Below are positions 12,245-24,260 of a stretch of DNA of 64,000 nucleotides, piece by piece. Numbering within the stretch: the first letter of the stretch is position 1; each line of letters starts with the position of its first letter. Origin of the DNA: Isoetes taiwanensis (lineage: Eukaryota; Streptophyta; Lycopodiopsida; Isoetales; Isoetaceae); the NCBI GenBank assembly GCA_021234155.1, contig JAJEKV010000052.1, positions 9,997,284-10,061,283 of the forward strand. Reading direction: 5' to 3'. Both the position numbers and the translations under genes were made by a program. The notes under the pieces were generated by a model. It was not told the origin of the DNA, searched no databases, and saw only the letters and a program-made list of their open reading frames with translations.

Positions 12245-12424
12245 CTTTAACATGCCATTTTCGCTTGGCCAATATCTACCACAGCTTTAACAACAACGAT
12301 TCCATGGCTGATCTCTTTCTCTGGTATCCCATGTGTTTTGCCAGTAACATGTACATCTATGTTCTCATAAATCTTCTCAAACTTCAGCCAACCATCCACT
12401 TCTTTCAACATTCTATGAAAGTGG
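12245..12424 (-). other. Exon-like segment, unrecognised, downstream of the CHX relic
   Basis: On the minus strand an AG acceptor (near 12424) opens a frame of about 55 residues containing GKTHGIPEKEISHG and VVVKAVVDIGQ. It follows the splice donor of the CHX-like exon (12626) by about 200 bases and could be its next exon. The sequence does not look like the usual CHX tail. It may therefore belong to another gene fused to the antiporter fragment, or be decayed. Product unknown. Confidence 0.3.
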
Positions 12425-12625
12425 ATCAGAGTAAGTACAAGTGAGCAACAAATACCATTTTCTACTGCACTGCTATATACATATTTAATCTATGCTTAGT
12501 TTTATAACAAGGAAAATTATTTAGCATACTAGGATATAAGCTTTATATATAAGTAAAGTGAGCATAAGACATGATGCATGCAAAACTAGCCCATATTGGC
12601 AGACAAGAAATGGGACATGGTATAC

Positions 12626-13159
12626 CTTCGAGTGATAGCTTGGTCTTGGACTGTTCATGCTTACACTGCTTGGAATATTTGAACGTATAACACGGTCAAG
12701 TTGTTTGAGCAGAGAAGCTTCCAAGAAATCTACTCCTACTTTAATTTTCGTCAACTGCGCAAACGCTCTAAGGGCCACAGTAATGGGATCTGCCAGATTA
12801 CTGCCTCGACATGGATGACCATTTTTCCTTACTTGATGGATCATCATAATAGCTGATGATCCTTCTGACATTTGTACCAAATGCAAGACATAAACACGAA
12901 GAGGATATCCAGGATATCCTTGTATCAATCCAACCAAATTTACAGTCGCAGACACATTCTTGAGACCATGAATGCACATAAGTATTCTATATTCATTCTT
13001 TCTACTTGCCATTGCAAGTTTTATGATCACATATGGCTATACTGTGTTGGCTGATTTATATAGTGCTGTAACAATAGGTGTAGTGATAAATGTGGCGAAA
13101 AGGGCCATAAGAACCATTATTGCAAATGTTTCGTCGTTCGAAACCTGTTTTTCAAAACC
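12626..13159 (-). pseudogene. CHX-type cation/H+ antiporter fragment (C-terminal exon)
   Basis: CHX proteins are plant CPA2 monovalent cation/H+ antiporters with about 12 membrane spans and a long cytosolic tail. On the minus strand this exon starts after a CTAACAG acceptor and reads [14 protein letters not shown] and TFITTPIV, the last membrane span and its boundary. It then runs into the tail with RILMCIHGLKNV, LRVYVLHLVQMSE and SSAIMMIHQVRKNG, all standard CHX blocks. A TAG stop near 13049 separates the two parts, so the exon is broken unless read through. The frame ends at a good donor (CGAAG/GTATAC, 12626). Residues after about LTKIKV no longer look like CHX. No exon for the N-terminal membrane spans is visible upstream, so this is a relic of an antiporter gene. 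Confidence 0.75.
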
Positions 13160-15229
13160 CTGTTAGAAACATCTGGATATTTTACAAGAAATTTACGACA
13201 TAAAACAGAATCCTGCACTTTACGACCACTAAGTATCCAATTAACTTATTTCACAACTAGCTTTATCAAGACTCTAGTTGTTCATAGTACAACTTCAGTA
13301 ATGCCTGTGCTTTACCAAACATTTAAAAAAATAGTAAGCTAGGCCTAATTAAATCAGGCATTTCAACTGAGTTATGTACTTAGTCCTGCATACTCTAGTT
13401 TACTAGACAAATTATAAGCACCATTTTGCGCCCCATTTCAAATCTCAGGATAAGGAAAAGAAGTTTATAAGGTTGATATTTAAGCCGAGACTCATGGCAG
13501 GAGAGAAGTCCATTAGCCATAACAACTAAGATAAGACTATGTATAGAGTTGATATTGAAATGGACGAACTGCCCTCTTCAAAGCATTGGATAATTGTGGC
13601 TTGCCTCAATAAGTGCCATACAGGTGAGAAAACCATCATGGTATACACAAATGTCCAACTAGACGCAATCAGACTTTTGTTACTTCTCAAAATCGACCTA
13701 AAACTCTGGTAATGTCTATATTTTAATGGACAGGTGCCTCGTATGATTGAATTCATCACATGCTTATGCTACATGTCAAATTTAAGAGCATATTATAAGA
13801 AGAGGCTTAGAACTTCACATGTTTCCTTTTATCCACTTGGATTAACATCTTAACAATCATTAACAGGAAAAAAGGGGGAAGCTACTGAAGAGATAGGGAG
13901 AATAGCTCCCTGCGGCCTCTTAATCTATTTGTCCAAAGCAATAGCTGCCAAGTCAGACAAGAAAAGTACGATAGCCAAAATTATTAAATTGTTCTTTCTT
14001 TTACACAAAATTGAACCTGCAAAAAGAGATGCTTTTCTATCTATCCATCCACTCACCATTCCAATGTAGAAGCAAAATTTAGCCTTCACGGAAACTATTC
14101 ATAATTATCTTAACAAATTTCAGAAAAGTTAATCTGTTTGCGAATAACCAGGCTGATTTTGTAATCCATCTGAGAGGTTGCCAACAAAACTACAGTTGCT
14201 ATTTTGCTGCATACTTGCCTTGCAGTGGCCCCCAAATAGAGAATATATGTGGAGAGAAATAATCAACATTTAGATCAGCTAGGCATGGAGCAGCTCAGAA
14301 GCAGGCACCAACTTAAATCTCTGACTAAGAGATACAATTAATGATGTACATGCTCCCTTGATCTAGAGCATCATATATGTTTGTTTCCAATTTTTAATGG
14401 CAGACTTGAGCTCCTCTACACTTCAAAAACACATAAATCTATGCAATTCTGAACAGCTTAAGAATTGATCCTATGCTAACATGTTTGAAAAATATATTCA
14501 AATGAATTTTCATGTTTTGCATCTCCAATGTTTGTTTCCAAATATATGATCTCAATCCTGGTCGATAATGATGATCATCCTAAACCTTTTACCAAAGTCC
14601 CAGGCATCTCAGAGAGCCCTAGTACATTATTGTTGTGCTAAGGTAAACAAATCAGCAAATAATGCTTAGGAAGCCAAACGTGCATGGGCAACGTTCTCCA
14701 TCCTACTCATAAAAAATCCATTTCCTTGTTCCTTTACCGTGGGTGCTAGCCAAATAAATGCTGCTTAAATCTTTGCAGGTGAAAAGGCCCAAAATTTGCG
14801 GCAAAGCTTGCAACCGCGGCAAAGTTATTGATCATGCCGAATTTTAGCTGTAGATTTAGTAATGCACTCTATAACAATGCTCAAATTGCTAATAGTTAAC
14901 TGATACTTCAAATTGATTGCAATCTATGGGCAGAGAAATTATCTAGATTAAAAACTGCTTGGCTGATTTGCATACTGTACAGGCATTCCTCAAATCTCTT
15001 ATTGCATTACAGAGGTAGCCAAAAACATGAAGTGAAAGATAAACATCTTCAACTCTGTAACAAAACTTATGAAATGATGCATTATCTGCCCTCAATCCTA
15101 AATCCTTGCACAGTTTGTCTATCCTAATTTGCAATATGAGAAGTATGTCTCCTCTTGCAGTTGTTGTCTCGAAACTTAGTGGGATAAACCGATTTCCATG
15201 TTGACACTGAAATAGATAGTAGGGGGTAA
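13160..15229. other. Gene-free stretch between CHX relic and recombinase element
   Basis: No N-terminal CHX exon or other gene is recognised. A 122-codon minus-strand frame at 14943-15311 contains a protein-like stretch (RFIPLSFETTTARGDILL, then RIDKLCKDLGL) that I cannot assign. It overlaps the presumed end of the transposon at its start, so it is at best a decayed exon. Confidence 0.35.
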
Positions 15230-15235
15230 TGCACG

Positions 15236-15257
15236 CCACCTGGCGGTTTCCAGGTGG
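15236..15257. repeat. Perfect 8-bp hairpin at the left end of recombinase element 1
   Basis: CCACCTGG and CCAGGTGG separated by CGGTTT, followed within 10 bases by a second CpG-rich hairpin (CCGCCGC-TC-GCGGCGG, 15274-15289). Confidence 0.8.
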
Positions 15258-15330
15258 AAATCCGCAGGCGGCGCCGCCGCTCGCGGCGGTGCATTGTCCC
15301 GACGTGGCCAACGGGGCCTTAAAATTACCC

Positions 15331-15356
15331 CTGCCACGTCAGCATGGGTATAAATT
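15331..15356 (+). promoter_or_regulatory. Promoter-like region of recombinase element 1 (ACGT box plus TATA)
   Basis: TGCCACGTCAGC, a bZIP-type ACGT element, lies just upstream of TATAAATTATAA (from 15349). A further GACGTGGCC is at 15301. The same TGACGTGGCA word occurs twice near 37957-37997 and as GCGACGTGGCAA near 30887. The spacing is right for a TATA promoter that drives an untranslated leader spliced into the exon starting at 15991. Confidence 0.45.
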
Positions 15357-17383
15357 ATAATTTTTGGTGACTGTACAGGCCCTTTTTGCTGACGAGTCCT
15401 ATTCCAGCAGAGCTCCTTCGAGCTCGTTTTTTGTGGCGCCAGCTCGATCGGGAGCCTCATTTTTTGATTGGACGTTGTTTTCGGAGGCGCTAGGAGGCGA
15501 GCTTCAAGACGACGTCTTGTTTGCTCATGTTTGTGAAGTTTTTCTAGAGTTTTTGTTATTTTTCTTTTGTTTCTTTCTTACAGAGTTTTTTTTGTTGTGT
15601 TTGCAGGTATTTCGTCGAGATAACTTGTGTTTGAGGTGTTTTGGTGGAGGTAATCGAGTTCTTGGGTATTGTTAGTCGGCATTTAGTGGCTTTGAGTCGA
15701 GATTTTGTGGCTGTGAGTCGAGGTTTAGTGGCTGTCAGTTGCTGTTTCATAATCTTGAGTGGATCGGCACATTTGGTTGTTGATGTTAGTGGAGATCAGG
15801 GTTAACAAAGTAAATATCGGGTGTAAGCGTGCTGGTTCAGTCTGGGATGTTTCTTAAGGTATTTCCGGTTGCATGCATGCAGCCAGTGGAGAGTTATTTT
15901 CATAAAGGATCAGATTTTAAGGTTAGTTTTAAGCTGTAGTTTTTAAGGTTCTTCCTAATATGTTTATTTAACATTTTTTTTTGTCTGCAGGTTGCAATGG
16001 CAGGTCTTTTGTGGCTTGTTTTGTTGTTTAGGTTTTCTAATGTTTGTCTGTTTAGTATGGTGGCTTCTAGAGGTAAAGAAATGGAGAGTCCATCTTTTTC
16101 CTTGAACTTGACTGGTTCTCTAGCCTGTGAGGAAGAAGTGATAGACGTAGACAAATTCTTGGAAGCAAATGTCAATGAGGAGGTTACTTAGTTCATGGAA
16201 GAAGTGGGAAAAGTGCCATGGTTTTCTGAAGAGTTCAGGGTTCCAGCTCAGGACAAAGAAAAAGAACCTGAGAGTGATCGATTTCTCCCTCTAGCAAATA
16301 ACGCATGATGTATATCATGGTGGAAGAGATGGTTCTTCAAAGGTAACCAATTGGGCTAGGAAGAAATTTGATGCGTGGAGAGAATTCAGGAAGATGGATA
16401 CTTCCGTTCCTACTGAAGACATTCCATTCCCTGAGCTGGGCCGAAATGCTTGTGATGTTTATGATCCAAGTAAAGAAAAATAATGGCAAGATGTTTCCTG
16501 CTAGCAGGTACGTATTTCTGTTTTTCTTTTTTTTTTTTCTTTTGTGTTTTAATTCTAACTGTTGTTTATTGTTTGTGCAGTTTGAATAATCTTTTCAGAA
16601 CCATTGGTCGTATAATCAGGAAAAAGCAGGATATGATAATCGAACAAACTGGAATTGATCGTCTGCGATTTAATATCTTGCACCATCCGTTATTTGGTAG
16701 AGCCTGCAAGGCGTTTATTGGTGCTGCAGAGCGGTCGCGACGTGCTGGAGTTGGTGCAGCGACAAAGAAGAAGGCAGCTGAGATAAATTTTAAATTGGAA
16801 TGTGAATTACTAGCAGACCGCGATCATCAGAACACACATAATACAGGTAATTTTAAATTTCAGTTTGAATTGCTTCTTTTGTTTCTTTTCTAATAAATTA
16901 TGTTTTATTTCAGGTTGTCAGAAATGGCTAGCATATTACATGGTTTTTAGGTTGGGATTCGAGGGCATGCAGAACTGCATGGAGTTCTTGATTGTGATGT
17001 GAGTCTGCGCAGCGATGAGTATGGAGATGCTGTCATGTACAGGGAGCAAGTTTCAAAGAATTGGCACAATAGCATGAATATGTTTGATGATTCTCATTTC
17101 CGCCCGCCAATTTGGAGTTATGAAATAGACTTTGTCGACACATACAAGCAATATGTTAGGCATTTGCCGGAGAAGGATAATGATCAGCCACGGGCTTTTT
17201 TCCTGCAAACAATTTGTAATCTAAGATATAATGTAAGTTTTCTAAGTTTATTCTGTTTCTATTTTTTTTGGGGTTGCCCCTAGGGGGGCAAACCCTTGTT
17301 TATGTGGGCTTTTGGCATATCCTAGGTATATGCTAGAATATCCCTAGGATATCTTGGTGGATCGCCCAAACTTATGATTGGTT

Positions 17384-17460
17384 GTAAAACTCTTACGTTG
17401 GTGGGCTGACAGCTCTCAAAACCGCTAACTGGAGAGGTCTTCATGCACACGAGAGTGGAG
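17384..17460. repeat. Direct repeat, copy 1 (partner about 20757-20840)
   Basis: AAACTCT...TTGGTGGGC, CTCTC-AAA-C-GCTAACT and GAGAGGTCTT recur in the same order near 20757-20840, bracketing the OSGEPL1-like pseudogene. A repeat on both sides of a captured gene piece may mark the ends of the inserted segment. Confidence 0.55.
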
Positions 17461-17739
17461 GGCAGAGGGGTTGCCGCAGGGAAGTAATTTGACTTGGGGT
17501 TGATGGAGGTTTACTGTAACTCTTCATGGAAAAGAATGTAAATTTCGGTATTCAGATCATAGCAGATTTATTCCTACTAGCAGTAAATTTGTCCATGATA
17601 TTAAAAATACCTCGTATGATTGCAATAAATGCATAAAGGCATTGCATTAGGGAGGTGTTTTAGCAACCAGATGCCGCTTAAACCGGCATGAAGAGAATCA
17701 ATAGACACATATGTATTTCTTACTTGGAGCATATTATCT

Positions 17740-20150
17740 GCAGATAGTGTATGAAGCACTATTTCAAGCTTCGCATACAAGAGTCGGACTTATCACCGTT
17801 GTTGTTACTATTGGGCCTAGTCTCATCCATGCTTAGATGGTCGTGGTAGGTCATTTGTGGAGTTTTTATCTTATTCAAGAAGTTTCTTTGCTCATACTAT
17901 CTTGTAATGCAGTTGGTGTGAGACATGCACTTGTCGCAAGGTTGCTTACAGTTATGCTATTATGTGGATATCTAAGGCAACCACATAGTCTAACCTAACA
18001 ATGGCTTTCGGATTAGCAGAGATGTAACTCCATTTCCCTTTTATTGTTCTTCTTGTTTTACGGTGAGTGTCTCGAATTTGGTTAAGTTTGCAATCTTGTT
18101 ATTTTTAGTCAAGTTTAAGCGGTTGGGGGCGGGTTTATTAAGTTAAAATGGTTAGCCAAATCATGTTTTCATCTTTTGTGCCCGGAGGTCACAACCTTCT
18201 ATTAATTACAAAAGGTGTAGGGCAAGATTTATTCTGACTTTTGGCACAACTATCGATGATGCCATTGGCGAGGTATTTTAATACTTAAATTCTATTTTAC
18301 CGGCCTAGTTACATTGGGAAAAGGAATCTAATTTTTCTTATGGAAGTTTTACTTTTTTATTTTCTTATCTCCTATGACATGTACATTCTTTACAAACTGA
18401 ATATGGCCTATAAATTGTGCGGGCTTATGATAAGACAAACAAGACTGTTGGTGCTTGATATGGGGGGGTGGCGGGGCTGCATTAGAAAAGCTTGCAATTG
18501 AAGGGGATCCAAGTTCCTACAATTTTTTCAGTATGTAATACTTTTTCATTTCCTTGTCTACCCAATCGATGGGTTTAATATATTGTAATTCTGTTCTCTA
18601 GGTACCAATGTGTAACTATAAGGATTGTAACTTTTTAGGTATCTTTGGGCTTAAGAATCAAGTGCGTCGGTTGGATCAAAGAAGAGAGTTGTAGTTTTTC
18701 CGTGAGTTTGTTGTGGAGTGTCGAGGTATTTTATTTGTCTCTTAAGGGGTTCTCCTTCCTCCTCATTTACTTTGTAACATTACCATTCTTTTAATATATT
18801 GATGACACAGTTCTTCAAAAAAAAAAAAAGAATCAAGTGCGTCTGGCTATTGCAGCTCAAACTATGTGAGTAAAGTTGGATCATGTCCACCTCTGTAAAC
18901 AATCAGGTCTGATCGGATAAGATGATTCATTTCCCAACTGCTAATCTGCAAGCTGCCAACAATGACCCTTTTGACCGTCTCTTATCCATCATTCAACTAA
19001 TCATTCATCTATTTAGCTTTGACATATATTAACTCTAAATTTTAACCATCAAGAATTTGAGATACTTGATTCTAGATTTTATCATATCTGGAGGCAATCC
19101 TAATTTGAATGTATTTTCATTGATCATCTTACCTTGCAAAATGTTTCCAACTATCTCTTCAAAAAGTAGGTTTTTTTTATTTACACTTTCGTTGTACAAA
19201 CTAACAATGTTAAAATTAATCTGCCTTGTTAAAGTAATGGTAATTTCTTGCTATTCACTAATGTTAGTAGCGGTGTTTCTAATACACTAACGGGGAGCTT
19301 CAATCAATAACATTGGCAAGTTCTGCAGATAGACAAATCCGTGCCAATATTGCAGCTTCTTTCCAGGTTTGTTTGAAGACATCAAAGCCAATGAAAAGCG
19401 ACTTGCACTTCCTGTTTTATGATGTATTCTGAAAGTTTTGTAGGTATGCATAGACTCGTTCTAGCATGCAGAGACTCGTTTTAGATTCATGGCAATTTGA
19501 TGTTATATTCTCTTTATTCAAGATATACATTTTTGTTGTAGAGAGTTGCAGTTCTTCACTTGGAGCGTAGATGCCGTAGAGCTATTGAATGGGCAACAGC
19601 CTTGTATCCTTCCATCAATTCTATGGTAAAATGCAGCACACAAATCATATTTTATTGTATACATCTTATTTCAGGTTATATATGAGGGTGTTGCAGCAAA
19701 CAAATATCTCCGTAGCAGGCTCTATTCTCTTACCAATGAAAATAACTTATTGTTAATCTGCCCACCTCCAAGACTATGTACTGACGACGGTTAGCTTGAC
19801 AGTCTTACGCCAGGTCGTTGTAGAAAAAACAAATGTCTTGCTTTTGTAGGTCCTGTTGGGCACTACTTATTCAAATTGTCGCGTCCTTTTGTAGGAGTGA
19901 TGGTTGCTTGGACTGGAATTGAGCACTGGATGATCACCCGCAGATGAAGAGGATGATGGCTGGGTATATTTGCTTAAATTGCCTTTTTCTATTCAATAAA
20001 AGTTTATAACCTATGACTTTGGAATAGGTTGATTTAAGACCAAGATGGCAGCTTGGTGAGGTTTACCAACCTGGTTTATCTACTGCTCGTTCTGTGAAAC
20101 AGCCGGGGCCATATCCTTCTTTGACATCTCAAATACAAGATTATCATGTC
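17740..20150 (+). pseudogene. OSGEPL1/GCP1-like tRNA N6-threonylcarbamoyltransferase pseudogene
   Basis: The family (Kae1/TsaD/Qri7) makes the t6A modification at position 37 of ANN-decoding tRNAs; the OSGEPL1/Qri7 branch is mitochondrial. Fragments appear in the expected order across intron remnants. They are: VYEALFQASHTRVGL with TIGPSLS (about 17745); SGGHNLLL-type block with GVGQ (about 18180); FGTTIDDAIGE (about 18240); AYDKT (about 18425); GGGAALEKLAIEGDP (about 18470); ASSADRQIRANIAASFQ (about 19315); RVAVLHLERRCRRAIEWAT (19543); NKYLRSRLYSLTNENN and CPPPRLCTDDG (about 19700-19790); VMVAWTGIEHW (about 19898); DLRPRWQLGEVY (about 20031). Frames shift near 18233 and 18455 and a stop follows GIEHW, so it cannot make a complete enzyme. 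No start or 5' exon is seen. Confidence 0.8.
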
Positions 20151-21141
20151 AGAATGCGTAGCTCTCATTGACTATTCGTGTGTTACTTCTGCTCATTGCA
20201 GGCTTATGTAGTCATAAGCCCAAGACAACTCTTGCATAATGAAATTGCCATGTAATATGTTCAGATGAAGCTTGTATATTCTTCTCAAACAAGGCTAAAG
20301 TTAGTATGTTGTCTTACAACATGCTTTGCTATGAACGAATGTTTGTTTGATCTATAGTAATGTTGTTGGAAATTCCTAAAGGTTGAGATAGAGGTAGAAT
20401 AGATAAGGATTTGATAGAGAAAGAACAAAGGGATAAAAACATAGAGAATATAATAAGAGAATGTAAAAAGAGAATAGAATGGAATTGACTGAATTTTTAT
20501 CATCCACGCAGAGCAATAGGTCTATGGACCCAATCAAAAGAACACAACAAATCTATTACTGTGAGGATTGAAGAACCTCGGCCTCGAAGGGTTTTCGAGA
20601 GAAAAGCTTTTGCAGTAGTAAGAATGCTAATCATGATATATCATTACTTCACTTCCCGGATGTGTGATCTCATGCAGCCATTGGTTAGGCAGGACCAACT
20701 CAACATAGTTGATGCGAGAATTTCCTGCATCTCCAGCATCATTCAAAGGGGTGTGGCTGTAAACTCTCGGTCACTTTTGTTGGTGGGCAGCCACTCTCGA
20801 AAGCGGCTAACTTAGGAGAGGTCTTTTTTTCGTGCACTCGACTTTCCGGATGAGCGGATGCACATGCACGCATCAAATTGCAATTTCATTTTTACCGTCT
20901 CTTTTTCGGAAAGAGATGCTGACTAGCACTTCGACCTTGGATTTGGTAGTGTCCGTGAGCAAAGAGACCAGAGAGGCCTAGGTTATGGCATGGCATACCG
21001 AATTTTTCTGCGACTTCTAGTTTACAATTTCCGGCAATTGTCAGAGGGGATTTTGGCCCCTCTTGCCATTTCCTCGTTTATCAAATCCTTCGAGTGTGAA
21101 CTGATTCAAGCCATTGCCCATACATAACCATATACATCATC

Positions 21142-21780
21142 ATGAACACAGAATTTGATGGAGGATTGGCTTTGCTAGCTTGTGTAATCATGTTTCCATG
21201 CTTCCCAGCTAGAAAAAAGGGTGGGGAGTCCTTCGGATCAAAGTGTAACTTTATTCGTATTTCTAATTTCTGGTATGCATGTATTAGAAAATCTAGGCTA
21301 GAATTGGTTAGTTTCCAATTAATTTCGAATGGTGTCCAAATCCATACCCACGAACAAACACTGTATGTTTACAAATTCGTTTTTTTATAGGACACAGTTA
21401 ACATTCAAAATTATTTCCATATACGCGTTCCTCTTTATATGTATTCATTCACCAACTAAGAAAACGTTCCATAGCATTGGGAGAACACATCGAATAGGAT
21501 TGTTTATTGAAAGCTATAAAAAAGGGATAAGAAAGTTTGCCTTCTCAATGTGGATGATAGTACTCTTAATAAACTTTTATAGCTGAGATGTTATTTTCTG
21601 GCAGCTCTTCCACGAAGTTCTTACAACGAATTCAGGAGTCCCCTACTCCATTTCTCAGCTGACTAAAACTACCCAAAATTTTGCGGAGAGTAATATAATT
21701 GTACATGACGGTTTTGGAGTACTTTACAAGGGAAAACTTCTAGATGGTACCCTTCTTGTTGTCAAGTGTGCTAAAAAGGG
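21142..21780 (+). pseudogene. Receptor-like kinase fragment (membrane span and kinase N-lobe)
   Basis: Near 21600 an exon after a TTCTGGCAG acceptor reads PYSISQLTKTTQNF, then GFGVLYKGKLLDGTL and VVKCAKKG. This is the juxtamembrane/N-lobe start of plant receptor-like kinases: the F-S-x-x-Q-L-x-x-A-T-x-N-F block, the glycine loop and the VAVK lysine region. The frame at 21142 contains a hydrophobic stretch ending in basic residues (LACVIMFPCF-PARKKG) and may be the preceding membrane-span exon. No later kinase subdomain (HRD, DFG) is visible, so it is a truncated relic inside the recombinase intron. Confidence 0.65.
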
Positions 21781-22399
21781 TTTTTCCTTTTCTCTTTTCT
21801 TCTTATTCATAATTGTTTAAATGCTATGATTAAGGACATTATTCCTTTTGTTAACTCTACTTATTATACGCGCACAACATATCAGGCACTAAATGTTTTC
21901 CATTCTAAAATGAAACATACTGTGCCACCATTAGGCCCTTATGCCTGGTAATATGCAGCTCATATGGCATACAAGGCAATCAAGATGCTGCTTCATTCTA
22001 ACATTTCTTCAGCAGGATTGTTATGTTCTTCAATATGGAGCTGTAATAAAGGGTTATCGCCTCCTTGACTTCTCTGATCAGTTTGTGAGATAACATTTCT
22101 TGAGAAACGAGTAACCAAGGAGGCATAGTTATAGTAGATTGGAGATAATTGCCCAAATTGTTTTCTTGAATATATAGATGGCTAGTTTTACAAATCTAAG
22201 GCCAGGAAAATCAGAAATTCGGCCAAAAATTGGCACGGAGCCACGGAGATGGACAAGGTCACGGATAATTTTCTGCCTCTTTCGCAGATTTCCTGTTGAT
22301 TCAATCTGTTTCAAATATTCATCACAAGAATTCCGTCCTGTTATAGTTGGATTAATGAAAGATGGTGCAGAAACAATCTGAATTCATATTGTTTCTTTT

Positions 22400-24044
22400 G
22401 TGCTATGCCGTCCCATCATAGCACATGGCTGGGACCATTTCCTTTTCTTCGTTGTTTTTTTTTTGTCGTTCCTCGTCCATCTGCTCTGTATGCATTCAAT
22501 TCGCGTAAATCAATTATGGACACAAGACGGCAAAATTACTATAGGGTTATGAGTATCTTGGTCCATGATTGCCATCTTAGGGTTTGATGCTTGAATCTGT
22601 TAAAGACTTGCTGCAGGTACAACCTCTACAAGTGGTTGGTACAATCTTTTCCCAGTCTATGTTCTTTTGTTCATTCTTAACATTACAGTTGATTTTTCTA
22701 TATATCTACAAACCCAACTGTATTAGTTCACATTCTGAATCCTTCCCTGGATTTGAGAAGGTTAGAAGATATCAAATTGTGGCTAAAATCTTGTCTCACA
22801 CCTCGCTATCTTCGCTGGCACGTATTACTATGTTCTAGCCTACAAAGCGGCATGCTAAAGAAGATTAACCAATTTTTGGCAGTCAAATGACAATGGCGTC
22901 TGATGATCCAAAGGAGTTTGATCAGGCAAGTCAGTGAAAGTCCTCTACACTAGAGTCTTGTTTATACTGTGAGACGTGTGACACAGTTGGATAAACTAGT
23001 TGCTTTGCCTCGCAGGGACATGCTGTTGTGGATTACTAGATAGGTGAAGATAGTATTCTTTGTAACTTATAGAGGGTTTGGTATGAAATTAAGTTGTGTA
23101 GCTTGCTTGCATGTTGATGGCTTGATTTATTGCAGGGGAACAGTCTGGGAATGTTTGCATGGAGAGCTGGTGCTAGGATGTGCATATTATGGAACTTGCT
23201 TGCTTGCTAGCTAGCTACGGTAATGATTTGGAATTTATGGAGGTGATGCAGTTGAATAAACTAGGTGTTTTGCCTCCCACGGTCATGATGTTTCTTGAGC
23301 TCAGACTTTTCTTCTGACATGCATTACTACATGGGCGAAGATATTGTTCTTTGTAACTTATCCAGGATTTGAGATCAAATTGAAATGCATCTAAGTTGGC
23401 AAATTTAGGGTGACTAGTTATTGTTGGTTATGCCCCGTTACATCTAAAATAAATCTCTTTGGATCGTTACTTGCACTTGCATCACAAGAACAATATAATT
23501 CCGAATAATAAACCCTATACAACAACTAGATCTCCTAGCAGCAAACCACCTATTTACTCAATGATCGAATTTCTAGGATCATAAATAATTACCTTGGGTT
23601 TTCTGAGTATAATCGTGGAATTTTTACAGCCATGAATAGTCACCTTAGGTTATTTAATACTGCTTTAAACAATAAACAACCTTCACTATAACCATGAACC
23701 ATAAAAAACATCTTAATGTACACTCTTTTGGCCCACTCACATTTCTTCCTTCCTTCCTTCTATTTGCATCATGAAACTTGAAGAAACATTAATGATAGAC
23801 AAACAACCACCCACCCCACTATTCTCACACATTATTATAGATAGAACAAATATACTTAATAAACCATGAACTCTTCTCACATGGTCTCTTACCTGTGCAT
23901 CAACCAATGGTGCTTGAATTCCATAGATAAATTTCATATAAAACTAATCGCAGCCCTTCCCACATCGCATCAACATGCAACAATTGTAACTACCACATCA
24001 ACATGCAACAACTATCACTTCATTCTAATGCACAAATTCTTACA
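22400..24044. other. Gene-free part of the giant intron
   Basis: No gene is recognised. Two related blocks with TGATGCAGTTGAATAAACTAG- or ACACAGTTGGATAAACTAG-type sequence, followed by TTGCCTC, GAAGATA and TTGTAACTTAT, occur near 22980-23075 and 23245-23360. This indicates a local duplication of about 265 bp. Confidence 0.45.
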
Positions 24045-24260
24045 ACCTTCATAAAATCTAAGAAAATCTTACAAAATCTAAAAGAATGTAAGCGAACCTA
24101 AAGGTATCTCATAAAAATTTAAGAGAATCTAAGTCAATCTATGGGAATATACATAATATCTTGGAGAACCTAAGGGAATTCGGGGAAGCCTTCTTAGAAT
24201 CTTGCTAAGTCTCATAAAATCACATAGAATCTTGGAGAATCTAGAGGCTTCTTGGGATAA
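24045..24260. repeat. Degenerate GAATCT/AATCTAAG short-period array
   Basis: Dozens of imperfect AATCTAAG, AATCTTAC, GAATCTTGG and GAACCTAAG words follow each other with a spacing of roughly 10-14 bases. A similar array sits at about 59880-60040. Confidence 0.65.

Noticed and set aside
14943-15311. Weak resemblance of a minus-strand frame to retinoblastoma-type helices
   Set aside because: Only scattered hydrophobic matches; it overlaps the transposon end and has no supporting exons.
24045-24260. CRISPR-like array
   Set aside because: Units are degenerate, without uniform spacers, in a plant nuclear context.
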